From: an uncultured Clostridia bacterium
Lineage (GTDB): Bacteria > Bacillota > Clostridia > Saccharofermentanales > Saccharofermentanaceae
Assembly (NCBI GenBank): GCA_946405115.1
Contig: CAMJGB010000034.1
Span: 1-12,242, forward strand
Length of the DNA: 12,242 bases
Direction of reading: 5' to 3'
Shown here: positions 1-7,255 of the stretch, piece after piece
How the letters are laid out: the number at the start of each line of letters is the position of its first letter
Numbering within the stretch: position 1 is the stretch's first letter
Translations under genes and position numbers: made by a program
Notes under the pieces: generated by a model
Databases searched by the model: none
Told to the model about the DNA's origin: nothing
What the model saw: only the letters and a program-made list of their open reading frames with translations

Positions 1-2799
1 AACGATCTTCCCCTTGCGGAACCATCTGCACAAAGCCTCACCGCCTATGATCTCGCCGGTATTAATGTCGACCTTAGGCTGATAGAACGGTACAAATTCA
101 CCGTTTGCAATTGCATCCGAGAAATGCTGCTGGACACTCGCGAACTTCTCCTTCATAACCATGAGTTTGTCGCTGTAGAAGACGATCCTGTCCTTACTGC
201 CACTCTGAGCCATACGGTAGGCATTGATGATCTTGTTCATGATATCTCCCATGTCCTTGATGACACCGTCCTCGGGAACACAGTAGATACCGGCACTTGT
301 CTGCACCTTAACGCTGCTCACGTCATCCACTTTGATCACAGCTTCGAAGAGGTAGTTCTTCACTTCGTCCACCTTGGAAGCAGGACCGATGCACACGAAG
401 TTATCGCCTCCGAGCCTTACCATGAATCCGCGCTCTCCCAGGATCTCCTTAAGGCCCTCGAAATGCTTCTTCATGATGACGTCACCCACGGGTCTGCCCC
501 ACTCCTGGTTAACAAGCGAGAAGTGGCGAAGGTTATAACGGCAGGCAAACTTGCCCTTGTACTTACCCGACATGATCATGGACATGAGGTAGTTGTTAAG
601 GCTTCTAAGATTCGGGTAACCCGCATCATCGAAGAACGCGAGATCGTAGATGATATCCTTAAGTCTGTTACGGGTAATAAAACTTAAGACGGTTCTCATT
701 ACAAGCTCAACCTTCTCGTACTCTTCGTATGTCAAAGGCTCCGCATCGGGAGACTGATAGATCGTGATCGTCGCACTTGAAAGTACACTGGTCTCGGCTC
801 TTATGGACTTGATCTCTACGCACTCTCCTCCGTAGTCGAAAGGACATATCGTCTCACCGCCGCCTTCCATCTCTTCCTGGCGGTTACGGTAGACTCTTAC
901 GACGCCCTTACTTAATCTGAACATGTGCGAGATCTTAACGAGAAGCTGACCTATGAGTTCTGCATCGACCTTCTCGAAGTTTACCATCGCTGACAAAAGC
1001 TTCTCATAAAGCTCGTAGAATCTTACGAATGAATAGCTCTCAACTACAGGCTCGTTATCGAATGTCTCTGACTTAAATCTCTTCTTGTTCTCATACATGA
1101 GAGCATCGGCTCTCTCGAACACATCCTGAACTCTGTTGTCGGTATCGGGCATATACTCGGACAAGCCGTAAGCCAGAGTTACGAGGCCCTTGCTTCGCTG
1201 CTCTATCTGTCTTAATGAGAACTGTCTTACCAATTCAAATCTGTTCTTGTAATCGTTGCCCCTTAAGATCGCAACGAACTCATCACCGCCGATACGGTAG
1301 ACCGGGCTGTGATCGAAGATGCGGCAGATGATGTCGCACGCATCCTTGATATATGTATCGCCTGAGCTGTGACCGTGTTCGTCGTTAACTTCCTTAAGAC
1401 CGTTGATATCAAATATGGCAACGGCGAACTCAAGAGGTCCTTCCTCCGTGATCTCGTTATCAAGCTGAACCTCAGCATTTACATAAGCGTGCTTATTCTT
1501 AACACCTGTAAGTGCGTCCTTATTGGCCATATCTAGTGCCGAACCGATGGCAGCTTCGAACTCAAGCTCCCTCTTTTTGGCTTCATCGATATTCTCGAGA
1601 GCGACGATCAGGTGATCGGAATCCTCTTTAAGTCTCAAGATTACGAGGGACACATACTGAGGTCTTCCGTCGAGATTAAGTCTGTAGTTAAGGAAGAACT
1701 TATTGATTCCCTCAAGACGCTTAAGGATCGCATCCTTGGTGATCATCTGGGACATCATAGGATAATCTTCATAGTAGATATCCTTCTTCATGTTCATCTG
1801 TGAATCAGCGAAGAAGTCATCGCCCTTGCTACCTACCTCAAGCTTCGAATACTTCTCGCTTGCGCTGTATTCGTAGTATTCGCATGTCTCCAGGTTTACG
1901 CGGTAGATAACCTCATATCTGGTCGCGAGGGCCATCGCCAAATCGTTAAAGGCTTCGCTTTCTTCGAGAAGCTTCTGCTCGCGCTTCATCTGGGCATCGA
2001 TGTTGATGACGCCCATTACGATGTGGTCTTTATCATTCTTCGGGCGAACTACTACCATCGTAACGTATACGATGTCGCCGCCTAACTGCTGTCTGTATGT
2101 AAGCGTAACCGTGCCGCTCTCTTCGAGATGACGCATAAGCGTCGGCTTATCAAGTTCAGACAGGAGATAATCCACATCGTCTTTATGAATATACTTTCTT
2201 ATGTCGACGAACGCATCCTTGAAGAAGTCATTACCGACGCTCGTGGTACCCAAGGTCGCATACTTATCGCTTGAGCTGTACTGTGTATATTCATTCGTGA
2301 TGCTGTTGATGTAGTAGATTACTTCATAACGGCTTGCAAGGGCATCAGCTATCTGGCCGAAGACAAGTCTCTCGTGGTCGGCCTCAAGCTCGCGTCGTCT
2401 TTGTTCATCGACATTTCTGACGCATATGATGACCTTCTTCTCCGAGCCTCTGATCATCTTGAGAAGATAGTGCCTGGGCTCGCCGTCGATCACCAATCTG
2501 TAGTTAAGCGTGAAAGACGTACCGCTGTTATAAACTTCGGTGATTCTGTCCTTATTGATGGAATTCCTGACCTCTTCACGGTCCTCAGGATAAGTATGTA
2601 CGCTTATGTCTTGGGACACATCCTTATAGAAATCATCGCCGGAAAGTCTGGGTGAAAGCTTATTATCGCCCTCGACAAGATACTCGACGTAGCTGTCGTC
2701 TTCCATGTCGATGGCAAAAAGGCTGTCGTAATCGTTCGCGAGAGCAAGCGCGATCTCATCGAAGGTTATTATCTTTTTATTCGAGTTATCGTCAGGCAC
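1..2799 (-). CDS. PAS-PAS-PAS-GGDEF-(GAF-like)-degenerate GGDEF-EAL cyclic-di-GMP protein, 3' end outside window
   Basis: Read on the minus strand, 933 codons are open to the window edge. The start is GTG at 2799: a TGA lies in frame just upstream and AGAGGTGG sits 3-4 bases before it, so no other start fits. Residues about 14-420 are three copies of a PAS-like unit, each opening with a similar phrase (ALANDY at 19, ALASRYEVIY at 153, ALATRYEVIY at 290), spaced 134 and 137 residues. Then a GGDEF domain (about 420-590) has DALTG at 428, FDINGLK and an intact RIGGDEF (GGDEF at 504-508), so diguanylate cyclase activity is likely. An RxxD is seven, not five, residues before it, so a canonical inhibitory I-site is absent. 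A GAF-like stretch (about 605-740) follows, then a second GGDEF that reads GGDNF (797-801) and lacks the usual DxN metal motif, so it is probably inactive. The EAL phosphodiesterase domain starts near 890 (FYQPKVD, then EALCRW at 921). EAL catalytic residues are beyond the edge. No membrane segment is seen. Probable cytosolic c-di-GMP turnover or sensing protein. Confidence 0.9.
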   Translation of the reverse strand, partial: MPDDNSNKKIITFDEIALALANDYDSLFAIDMEDDSYVEYLVEGDNKLSPRLSGDDFYKDVSQDISVHTYPEDREEVRNSINKDRITEVYNSGTSFTLNYRLVIDGEPRHYLLKMIRGSEKKVIICVRNVDEQRRRELEADHERLVFGQIADALASRYEVIYYINSITNEYTQYSSSDKYATLGTTSVGNDFFKDAFVDIRKYIHKDDVDYLLSELDKPTLMRHLEESGTVTLTYRQQLGGDIVYVTMVVVRPKNDKDHIVMGVINIDAQMKREQKLLEESEAFNDLAMALATRYEVIYRVNLETCEYYEYSASEKYSKLEVGSKGDDFFADSQMNMKKDIYYEDYPMMSQMITKDAILKRLEGINKFFLNYRLNLDGRPQYVSLVILRLKEDSDHLIVALENIDEAKKRELEFEAAIGSALDMANKDALTGVKNKHAYVNAEVQLDNEITEEGPLEFAVAIFDINGLKEVNDEHGHSSGDTYIKDACDIICRIFDHSPVYRIGGDEFVAILRGNDYKNRFELVRQFSLRQIEQRSKGLVTLAYGLSEYMPDTDNRVQDVFERADALMYENKKRFKSETFDNEPVVESYSFVRFYELYEKLLSAMVNFEKVDAELIGQLLVKISHMFRLSKGVVRVYRNRQEEMEGGGETICPFDYGGECVEIKSIRAETSVLSSATITIYQSPDAEPLTYEEYEKVELVMRTVLSFITRNRLKDIIYDLAFFDDAGYPNLRSLNNYLMSMIMSGKYKGKFACRYNLRHFSLVNQEWGRPVGDVIMKKHFEGLKEILGERGFMVRLGGDNFVCIGPASKVDEVKNYLFEAVIKVDDVSSVKVQTSAGIYCVPEDGVIKDMGDIMNKIINAYRMAQSGSKDRIVFYSDKLMVMKEKFASVQQHFSDAIANGEFVPFYQPKVDINTGEIIGGEALCRWFRKGKIV

Positions 2800-2819
2800 G
2801 ATCCACCTCTGAATTCAAA

Positions 2820-2847
2820 AGTATAATATATTTTACAACGTTTTGAA
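2820..2847 (-). promoter_or_regulatory. Possible promoter of the GGDEF/EAL gene
   Basis: On the minus strand TTCAAA (2847-2842) and TATACT (2825-2820) are separated by 16 bases in an AT-rich gap of 78 bases between the PHP gene and the GGDEF/EAL gene. The transcript would start about 5 bases before the ribosome binding site, giving a very short leader. The -35 match is weak. Read-through from the upstream operon is an alternative, since I see no terminator hairpin in the gap. Confidence 0.35.
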
Positions 2848-2877
2848 TCTTTAAGAGTGAACCATTTGTTAAGAATT

Positions 2878-3642
2878 CTAGTGAAGACTCTTATCAAAAA
2901 CAGGCATCGAAGGCCCGTGAACAGACTTTAATAATGTCGGAATATCGTAGACGGATTTGATCTCGCCGTTAAGAACTCTCGTTGGAACGCCTTCCCCTGC
3001 CATCACAAGGCGGGCAAAGTCAGCCGAATCGTCGATTCTTTCAGGAAGCATCGTCCCGCCCAATGCACTGTCACGGAAGTAATGAATATCGGAGCCTCCC
3101 GTCATCGGGACATTAAGCTTCTTCGCATACTCGTATGCGAGAGCATTCATGTTGTCGTCGTTCTCCGCGTTATAAATCTCAATACCATCAGTAACAGACG
3201 GATTAAGTCTTATGTCGGCAAGATAACCCCTCTCGCGATACGGGTGAGCCTGGAACATGACGCCGCCGCCCTGATGGACACACTCATATACACCCGCGTA
3301 AGACAAGGATTCAATATCAGGATTATCGAGAAGCCATTTCTCATCGAGGCCGTAAAGAAGATACTCGTCGCCTCTGAAGTTATATTCGATGCCGAACATT
3401 ACATCGAAGTCCTTGCCTGAAGAAGCGGCAAGAGCATTGCGGTAGCCTGCCATGTAAAGGGAAACCTTCTCCTTCCAGGGAAGACTTCTGTTAACTGCAC
3501 AGTTACCCGTGAAGAAGTGGTCCGTGACGATCATGCCGGCAAAGCCTCGGGACTTCATGAAGTCGATGTAATCAGCGCCCGCAACTCTCGCGCAGGCACT
3601 TCCCTCCAGCGTATGAAGATGTGTCTCGTAAAGATATCCCAT
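2878..3642 (-). CDS. PHP-domain metal-dependent phosphoesterase
   Basis: 254 aa; ends TAG. The PHP (polymerase and histidinol phosphatase) fold is recognisable from its metal ligands in order: HLH at residues 8-10, TDH at 40-42, E86, H133 in QAHP, and SDIH at 184-187. Family members hydrolyse phosphoesters using two or three divalent metals (Mn, Fe or Zn). The substrate cannot be told from sequence; histidinol phosphate, nucleotides and other small phosphoesters are all possible. Length fits a stand-alone PHP protein. No signal peptide, so cytosolic. The ATG at 3642 shares its A with the TGA of the upstream CDF gene (TGATG), and its own ribosome binding site is weak, so translation is probably coupled to the CDF gene. 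Being last in an operon with a putative manganese exporter fits a metal-linked role, but that is inference. There is no his operon around it, which argues against HisK. Confidence 0.87.
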   Translation of the reverse strand: MGYLYETHLHTLEGSACARVAGADYIDFMKSRGFAGMIVTDHFFTGNCAVNRSLPWKEKVSLYMAGYRNALAASSGKDFDVMFGIEYNFRGDEYLLYGLDEKWLLDNPDIESLSYAGVYECVHQGGGVMFQAHPYRERGYLADIRLNPSVTDGIEIYNAENDDNMNALAYEYAKKLNVPMTGGSDIHYFRDSALGGTMLPERIDDSADFARLVMAGEGVPTRVLNGEIKSVYDIPTLLKSVHGPSMPVFDKSLH

Positions 3643-4766
3643 CAGTTAAGCTCGCTGTAGTCCATGTCCATGGCGCCCTGAATCTTATAACCCTTGTACT
3701 CGGCAATGACTCTGTCCATAGCTTCGTTATACGTTGCTCTTCTGTTCTCGGAATCAAAGCTTACGACGATGTCGAATCGCATTTCCTTATTCTCTCTGTC
3801 GATATAAAAACCGTGCATCTGAAGAACGTGAGGAACCGCTAGAACGATCTTCCTAACCTTCTCGCGGTCAGCCATAGCCTCGGGGTCAGTCGTGTTCTGT
3901 GAATAAACGCCGATTGCAGTAAGCGCGACTTTATACTCGCGGTAGACGTCGATCATGATCCTTCTGGAGAGCTTATCGATCTCAGATGCAGTCATGGAAT
4001 CGGAAATCTCGATGTGGATCGATCCCGTGTGTGAGTCAGGACCGTAGTCGTGAAGGATGAGGTCGTATGTGTTGATGACCTCAGGGTGCTTCTTTACGGC
4101 AGCCTTGATGTTACGGGCAAGCTCAACATCGGCGCGCTCTCCGAGGATTTTCGACATGGTCTCGGCGAGCATGGAGTAACCTGCCTTAACGATGACGAGA
4201 CCGATGATGGCACCGAGCCACGCTTCAAGCGAGATTCCCGTCTTGATGTAGATGACGGCAGCCACAAGCGTCGTGGAAGAGATGGCCGAATCCATAAGCG
4301 CATCCTTACCGGAGTTTACGAGCGCATCGGACTTCGCCTTCTTGCCCACACCCGTAACGTATTTTCCGAGGATGATCTTGGCTAATACTGCACCCAGGAT
4401 GATGACCAGGCTTACCGGGTTATACTCGGGAGCCACAGGATTGATGATCTTCTCGATGGACTCGGAAACGGCCTTGATACCTGCGTAAAGAACGAGGAGT
4501 GAGATTACCGTTGCCGTGATGTACTCGATTCTTCCGTAGCCGAACGGGTGCTTCCTGTCGGACTCCTTGCCTGCGAGCTTCGTGCCCGCGATGGTGATGA
4601 CGGAGCTCGCCGCATCGGATACGTTGTTAATCGCATCCGTAGTGATCGCGATGGAGTGCGATGCTATACCGATAAATGCCTTAAAGCCTGCAAGCATGAA
4701 GTTGGTGATGATGCCAACCCAGCTCGCCTTTATGATCATCTTCTCTCTTTGCTGTTCCTGTGTCAT
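3642..4766 (-). CDS. Cation diffusion facilitator (CDF) transporter, MntE-like, with doubled C-terminal domain
   Basis: 374 aa. Membrane metal/proton antiporter that exports divalent cations. Six hydrophobic segments lie at about 16-36, 40-62, 83-105, 117-137, 158-175 and 180-200. The family signature HPFGYGRIEY is at 73-82. Metal-site residues are D44 and N47xxxD51 in TM2 and D155xxxD159 in TM5; NxxxD with DxxxD is the pattern described for manganese exporters such as pneumococcal MntE, while zinc exporters have HxxxD, so Mn(II) export is the best guess. Residues 211-290 form the usual cytoplasmic ferredoxin-like dimer domain. Residues about 300-372 look like a second, diverged copy, making the protein some 70 residues longer than a typical CDF. 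The ATG at 4766 has AGGAAGG five bases upstream in the 19-base gap after the previous gene. Co-directional with and overlapping the PHP gene by one base. Metal specificity is inferred, the family is certain. Confidence 0.93.
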   Translation of the reverse strand: MTQEQQREKMIIKASWVGIITNFMLAGFKAFIGIASHSIAITTDAINNVSDAASSVITIAGTKLAGKESDRKHPFGYGRIEYITATVISLLVLYAGIKAVSESIEKIINPVAPEYNPVSLVIILGAVLAKIILGKYVTGVGKKAKSDALVNSGKDALMDSAISSTTLVAAVIYIKTGISLEAWLGAIIGLVIVKAGYSMLAETMSKILGERADVELARNIKAAVKKHPEVINTYDLILHDYGPDSHTGSIHIEISDSMTASEIDKLSRRIMIDVYREYKVALTAIGVYSQNTTDPEAMADREKVRKIVLAVPHVLQMHGFYIDRENKEMRFDIVVSFDSENRRATYNEAMDRVIAEYKGYKIQGAMDMDYSELN

Positions 4767-4785
4767 TAATACCTTCCTATCTCAA

Positions 4786-5127
4786 TCAAAGCGGCTTAAA
4801 CAGAGGAATGTCAACGTCCTCAAGCTCGCCGTAGATATCGTTATCTTCATTCATGCGCAAAGCAGCGTGTGCCTTGCTGTCGTCGTTATCAAAACCGCTG
4901 TCGCCGAATTCTATGAGGAACTTTCGGGCGGAGTCGGGGCCGATGTCGTATCTTTTCGCGACGCTCTCGAAGGAGCATGCGTAGTCGTCGAAGCAGCCCT
5001 CGGTGTCGCCGATGTTGTTGGACTTATCGAGCATGGATACCGCGACGCGCAGGGCAATACCCGCAGCGAAGATAAGGACGCTAACAGTGCAAATTACCGT
5101 GTAGAAGTTGATTCCAAGCCAATACAT
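4786..5127 (-). CDS. Small single-pass membrane protein, unknown function
   Basis: 113 aa, family not recognised. One hydrophobic segment near the N-terminus (about residues 5-26, rich in I, V, L and A) is followed by R27, suggesting an N-terminal anchor. The rest is hydrophilic and acidic, with runs such as GFDNDD and NEDNDIYGELEDVD near the end, and single cysteines at 13, 45 and 51. It starts one base after the TAA of the zinc-ribbon gene (TAACATG) with AGGAA seven bases upstream, and stops 19 bases before the CDF gene, so it is clearly an operon member. Its reading frame is open and tightly packed between two real genes on the same strand, which is the main support for its being coding. 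A role accessory to the zinc-ribbon protein or the CDF transporter is only suggested by position. Confidence 0.75.
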   Translation of the reverse strand: MYWLGINFYTVICTVSVLIFAAGIALRVAVSMLDKSNNIGDTEGCFDDYACSFESVAKRYDIGPDSARKFLIEFGDSGFDNDDSKAHAALRMNEDNDIYGELEDVDIPLFKPL

Positions 5128-5128
5128 G

Positions 5129-6325
5129 TTAGGATTCCTGCCTTTCCTTCGCGAACATGAAAGTCGAGCCGGACCTGGTGTCGTTCATGTTAGATCTTAT
5201 CTGCTTAAGCCGCCTAAGGGCACTGCCTCCAAGCGTGAGTCCTGCGATGATAAAGCCCGAGACTATGTAGGGCGAGAACAGGTAGCTTAACAGTATTATC
5301 GGGCCGAAGAAGATGAGTAATCCCGCGAATACAAGTGCAATGAATATCGCTACCGTCAGTGCGATAAGCTTCGCTCGGTCAAACGGCATGGCACCTACGG
5401 TCTTGCCGGTCTGTCCGTTAACGAGGATCGTGTGAGGCATTCCCTTGTACCTGAAAGTGTAGAACCACGCGGGAATCATGAGGTAAACTTCCTCGCCTTC
5501 CTTGATCCTCACGGAAGGGCTCGAATTAACGACCGACTTCTTGGTCGCGTTGACGAGGCCGTGAATGACTTCTTCCCTGTACATGTCGTCGCCTCTTTTA
5601 AGGACAGCGGACCTCAGGTTCGCAGGAGACATGTCCGTGATATCGGAATAAAAGCCCGTAAGATAATCTTCGTCGAAGTCTCTTGCCTCGTTGTAATCGA
5701 AAGGCTCGAGCTTCTTTCCTATGTTGTCGTTAAATCTTAAAGAAGCGTTGCAGGGAAGGTTCTGGTAAGTCCATTCTCCCGCCTGTGCGAAATACGTTGT
5801 TCTCTTATGCTTGCCTTCCTGGACATCACCCTTCACCATGACGGCGTCGTGGAAGTCGCAGTCAACGATCCAGTAAGGAATGTAAATGCCCTTAATGTCA
5901 TCAAGAGACGCATTCTTGATCTCGCTGGGAATGAACTTTCCCTTCTTAAGGTGCGTCTTGATGAGCATCTGCGCGAGGTCCTTAGTTACAGAGAAAGGGA
6001 TTATGCCGTCGGGCCTTATCTCCTTCGCCACTCTGTTAAACACTACCGCCGGGCTGCCGCAGTAAACGCATATGGTGGACGCCTCAGTGTCGTTGATTAC
6101 GATATCGCCGCCACACTGGGTGCAGGAATAAATACTGCAGTCGTAAGATCCTCTTGAACCATAGATATCAGAGGCCTTGGGCGCTTCCACATCCGCGAGA
6201 AGTTCTTTGGCCTCCGCGGTAATATCTTCAGGCTTAAAAGTAGCTCCGCACTTATTGCAGAACAACGCCTGTCTTTTGGGTGAGAAAGCGAGGTTTCCTC
6301 CGCAGTTTTTACATAGTGATGCCAT
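5129..6325 (-). CDS. Double zinc-ribbon (TFIIB-type) membrane protein
   Basis: 398 aa. The N-terminus carries two treble-clef zinc ribbons: CKNCGG (C5, C8) with CNKCG (C23, C26), and CTQCGG (C68, C71) with CVYCG (C86, C89). A globular region of about 230 residues follows (100-318), including PFSVTKDLA and IKGIYIPYW, typical of a widespread but uncharacterised Firmicutes family usually labelled TFIIB-type zinc ribbon-containing protein. Two membrane segments lie at about 320-340 and 343-366, then a basic tail (RRLKQIR). The lack of a signal peptide and the positive C-terminal tail suggest that the ribbons and the globular part are cytosolic, forming a membrane hairpin. The start ATG at 6325 has GAGGGG five bases before it. 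First gene of the operon leading to the CDF and PHP genes, which suggests but does not prove a link with metal status. Despite the ribbon's name there is no sign of a transcription-factor role. Confidence 0.85.
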   Translation of the reverse strand: MASLCKNCGGNLAFSPKRQALFCNKCGATFKPEDITAEAKELLADVEAPKASDIYGSRGSYDCSIYSCTQCGGDIVINDTEASTICVYCGSPAVVFNRVAKEIRPDGIIPFSVTKDLAQMLIKTHLKKGKFIPSEIKNASLDDIKGIYIPYWIVDCDFHDAVMVKGDVQEGKHKRTTYFAQAGEWTYQNLPCNASLRFNDNIGKKLEPFDYNEARDFDEDYLTGFYSDITDMSPANLRSAVLKRGDDMYREEVIHGLVNATKKSVVNSSPSVRIKEGEEVYLMIPAWFYTFRYKGMPHTILVNGQTGKTVGAMPFDRAKLIALTVAIFIALVFAGLLIFFGPIILLSYLFSPYIVSGFIIAGLTLGGSALRRLKQIRSNMNDTRSGSTFMFAKERQES

Positions 6326-6358
6326 AAGCGCCCCTCGGGTTAGTGTTTTATTTTTTTA

Positions 6359-6387
6359 ATAATAGCGAAAGACGCCATTTTGAACAA
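6359..6387 (-). promoter_or_regulatory. Promoter of the zinc-ribbon/CDF/PHP operon
   Basis: On the minus strand TTGTTC (6387-6382) and TATTAT (6364-6359) are separated by exactly 17 bases, about 34 bases upstream of the start codon at 6325. The -10 matches consensus in five of six positions, the -35 in three. This is the best-placed promoter in the 140-base gap. The -35 and most of the spacer lie inside the dyad at 6367-6398. Confidence 0.5.
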
Positions 6388-6398
6388 TGACGTCTTTC
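6367..6398. repeat. Dyad overlapping the operon promoter: operator or terminator of the lipoprotein gene
   Basis: GAAAGACG (6367-6374) pairs perfectly with CGTCTTTC (6391-6398). After one mismatch (C6375/A6390) CATT (6376-6379) pairs with AATG (6386-6389), leaving a six-base loop. It lies about 70 bases past the stop of the minus-strand lipoprotein gene, so it could end that transcript, but the following bases on the minus strand (GCTATTATT) are a poor uridine tract. It equally covers the -35 and spacer of the next operon's promoter, where a repressor dimer could bind. I cannot decide between the two from sequence. Confidence 0.6.
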
Positions 6399-6465
6399 TT
6401 GTTAATTAGGTTTGAGGTGTCTTGTTATTGATCAGTCACCGATCTGTTAGTTGAACAGCCGCCCG

Positions 6466-7116
6466 TCAGATAGCCAGGCTTGCAACGTTTGTGCACTCGA
6501 TGTTGCCGTTAAGGTCAGCATAGAGATAGTAGAGATTCCAGTTGTTACCGTCTACGCCTATGTAGCAGTAATTAGTACCGGATACTACCTGTGTGGAAAG
6601 GAGTGCATAAGCCGTAACTCCGTCAACGTTGAAGATCTCGGGATCTACGTAGCTGTCCTGAGCAGGTGACCAGGATCCGAGCTGTACCTCTGTGTCGGGC
6701 TGACCCAAAACAACGTCGGACGCTGTAGAAGATGCTGCGATATCGATAGCCTCGATGTCCTGAATCTGAACGCCGTCACCGATGTCTGTCATGGATACGA
6801 TTGCCCAGTAAGAAGGCTCGTCGGGTGTAACAACCTGAGCTCTGCAAAGGAATACGCTCTCTACAGGGTTATCGGATGCTGTACCGAGGAAGAGGATAGG
6901 CTCGTAGCCTACGCCCATAAGACCTTCCATGCCTGTGTCGAAGAGGTTTCTGAGATCGTCTGTAATCTCAGGATTGATCTCAGCCGGCGCAGCTGCTGTC
7001 TCCTCGATTGTTGTCTCTTCAGGTGCGTTTGTCTCAGCGGGAGCCTGCTGGTCGCAAGCCGTGATAACTGAAGCACCGATTGCTGCTGTGAGTAAGATTG
7101 AAATTAACTTCTTCAT
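6466..7116 (-). CDS. Secreted lipoprotein with cystatin-like QVVSG domain
   Basis: 216 aa. A lipoprotein signal (MKK, hydrophobic 4-19, lipobox ITAC with C21 as the lipidated residue) is followed by a linker rich in A, P, E and T (22-50), so the protein is anchored outside the membrane. The mature part has two halves. The second (about 145-216) contains GSWSP at 147, DPEI at 158, TQVVSGTNY at 175-183 and YLYADLNGN at 197, resembling the cystatin layout of an N-terminal glycine, a QxVxG loop and paired strands. The first half (about 66-126: YEPILFLGT, a cysteine at 91, then SYWAIVSM) looks like a diverged copy of the same strand pattern without the QVVSG loop. I recall related hypothetical lipoproteins with QVVAGTNY in gut Firmicutes and Bacteroidetes. 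Inhibition of papain-like cysteine proteases is conceivable but unproven; the motif may be a structural echo. The start at 7116 has AAGGGGGAG six bases upstream. It appears to be a single-gene unit. Confidence 0.85.
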   Translation of the reverse strand: MKKLISILLTAAIGASVITACDQQAPAETNAPEETTIEETAAAPAEINPEITDDLRNLFDTGMEGLMGVGYEPILFLGTASDNPVESVFLCRAQVVTPDEPSYWAIVSMTDIGDGVQIQDIEAIDIAASSTASDVVLGQPDTEVQLGSWSPAQDSYVDPEIFNVDGVTAYALLSTQVVSGTNYCYIGVDGNNWNLYYLYADLNGNIECTNVASLAI

Positions 7117-7156
7117 ATCTGTCTCCCCCTTTCTTAGTGAAAGAACTCTTAGCCTA

Positions 7157-7184
7157 ATAGTAATCTTTACCTATGACTAAACAA
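7157..7184 (-). promoter_or_regulatory. Possible promoter of the lipoprotein gene
   Basis: On the minus strand TTGTTT (7184-7179) and TACTAT (7162-7157) are 16 bases apart, some 40 bases upstream of the start codon at 7116. Each hexamer matches consensus only in part, so this is a plausible rather than a firm call. I see no strong terminator hairpin for the HTH-TPR gene in this 139-base gap. Confidence 0.4.
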
Positions 7185-7255
7185 TGAATAATCTGTATAT
7201 AACCTGTCGTTTAAGCAACACTAATGCTACAAAATGTGGACAATAATCTGAGGTT

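Noticed and set aside
124..687. 187-codon open frame on the plus strand
   Set aside because: It is antisense to the second GGDEF region of the c-di-GMP gene, whose minus-strand reading is unmistakable; no ribosome binding site.
7230..7245. DnaA-box-like TTGTCCACA on the minus strand
   Set aside because: A single imperfect copy with no cluster, AT-rich unwinding element or replication genes nearby.
7200..7255. Short peptide gene downstream of the HTH-TPR regulator (RRNPP pheromone)
   Set aside because: The only candidate is a ten-codon TTG-started frame without a ribosome binding site or a secretion-like sequence.
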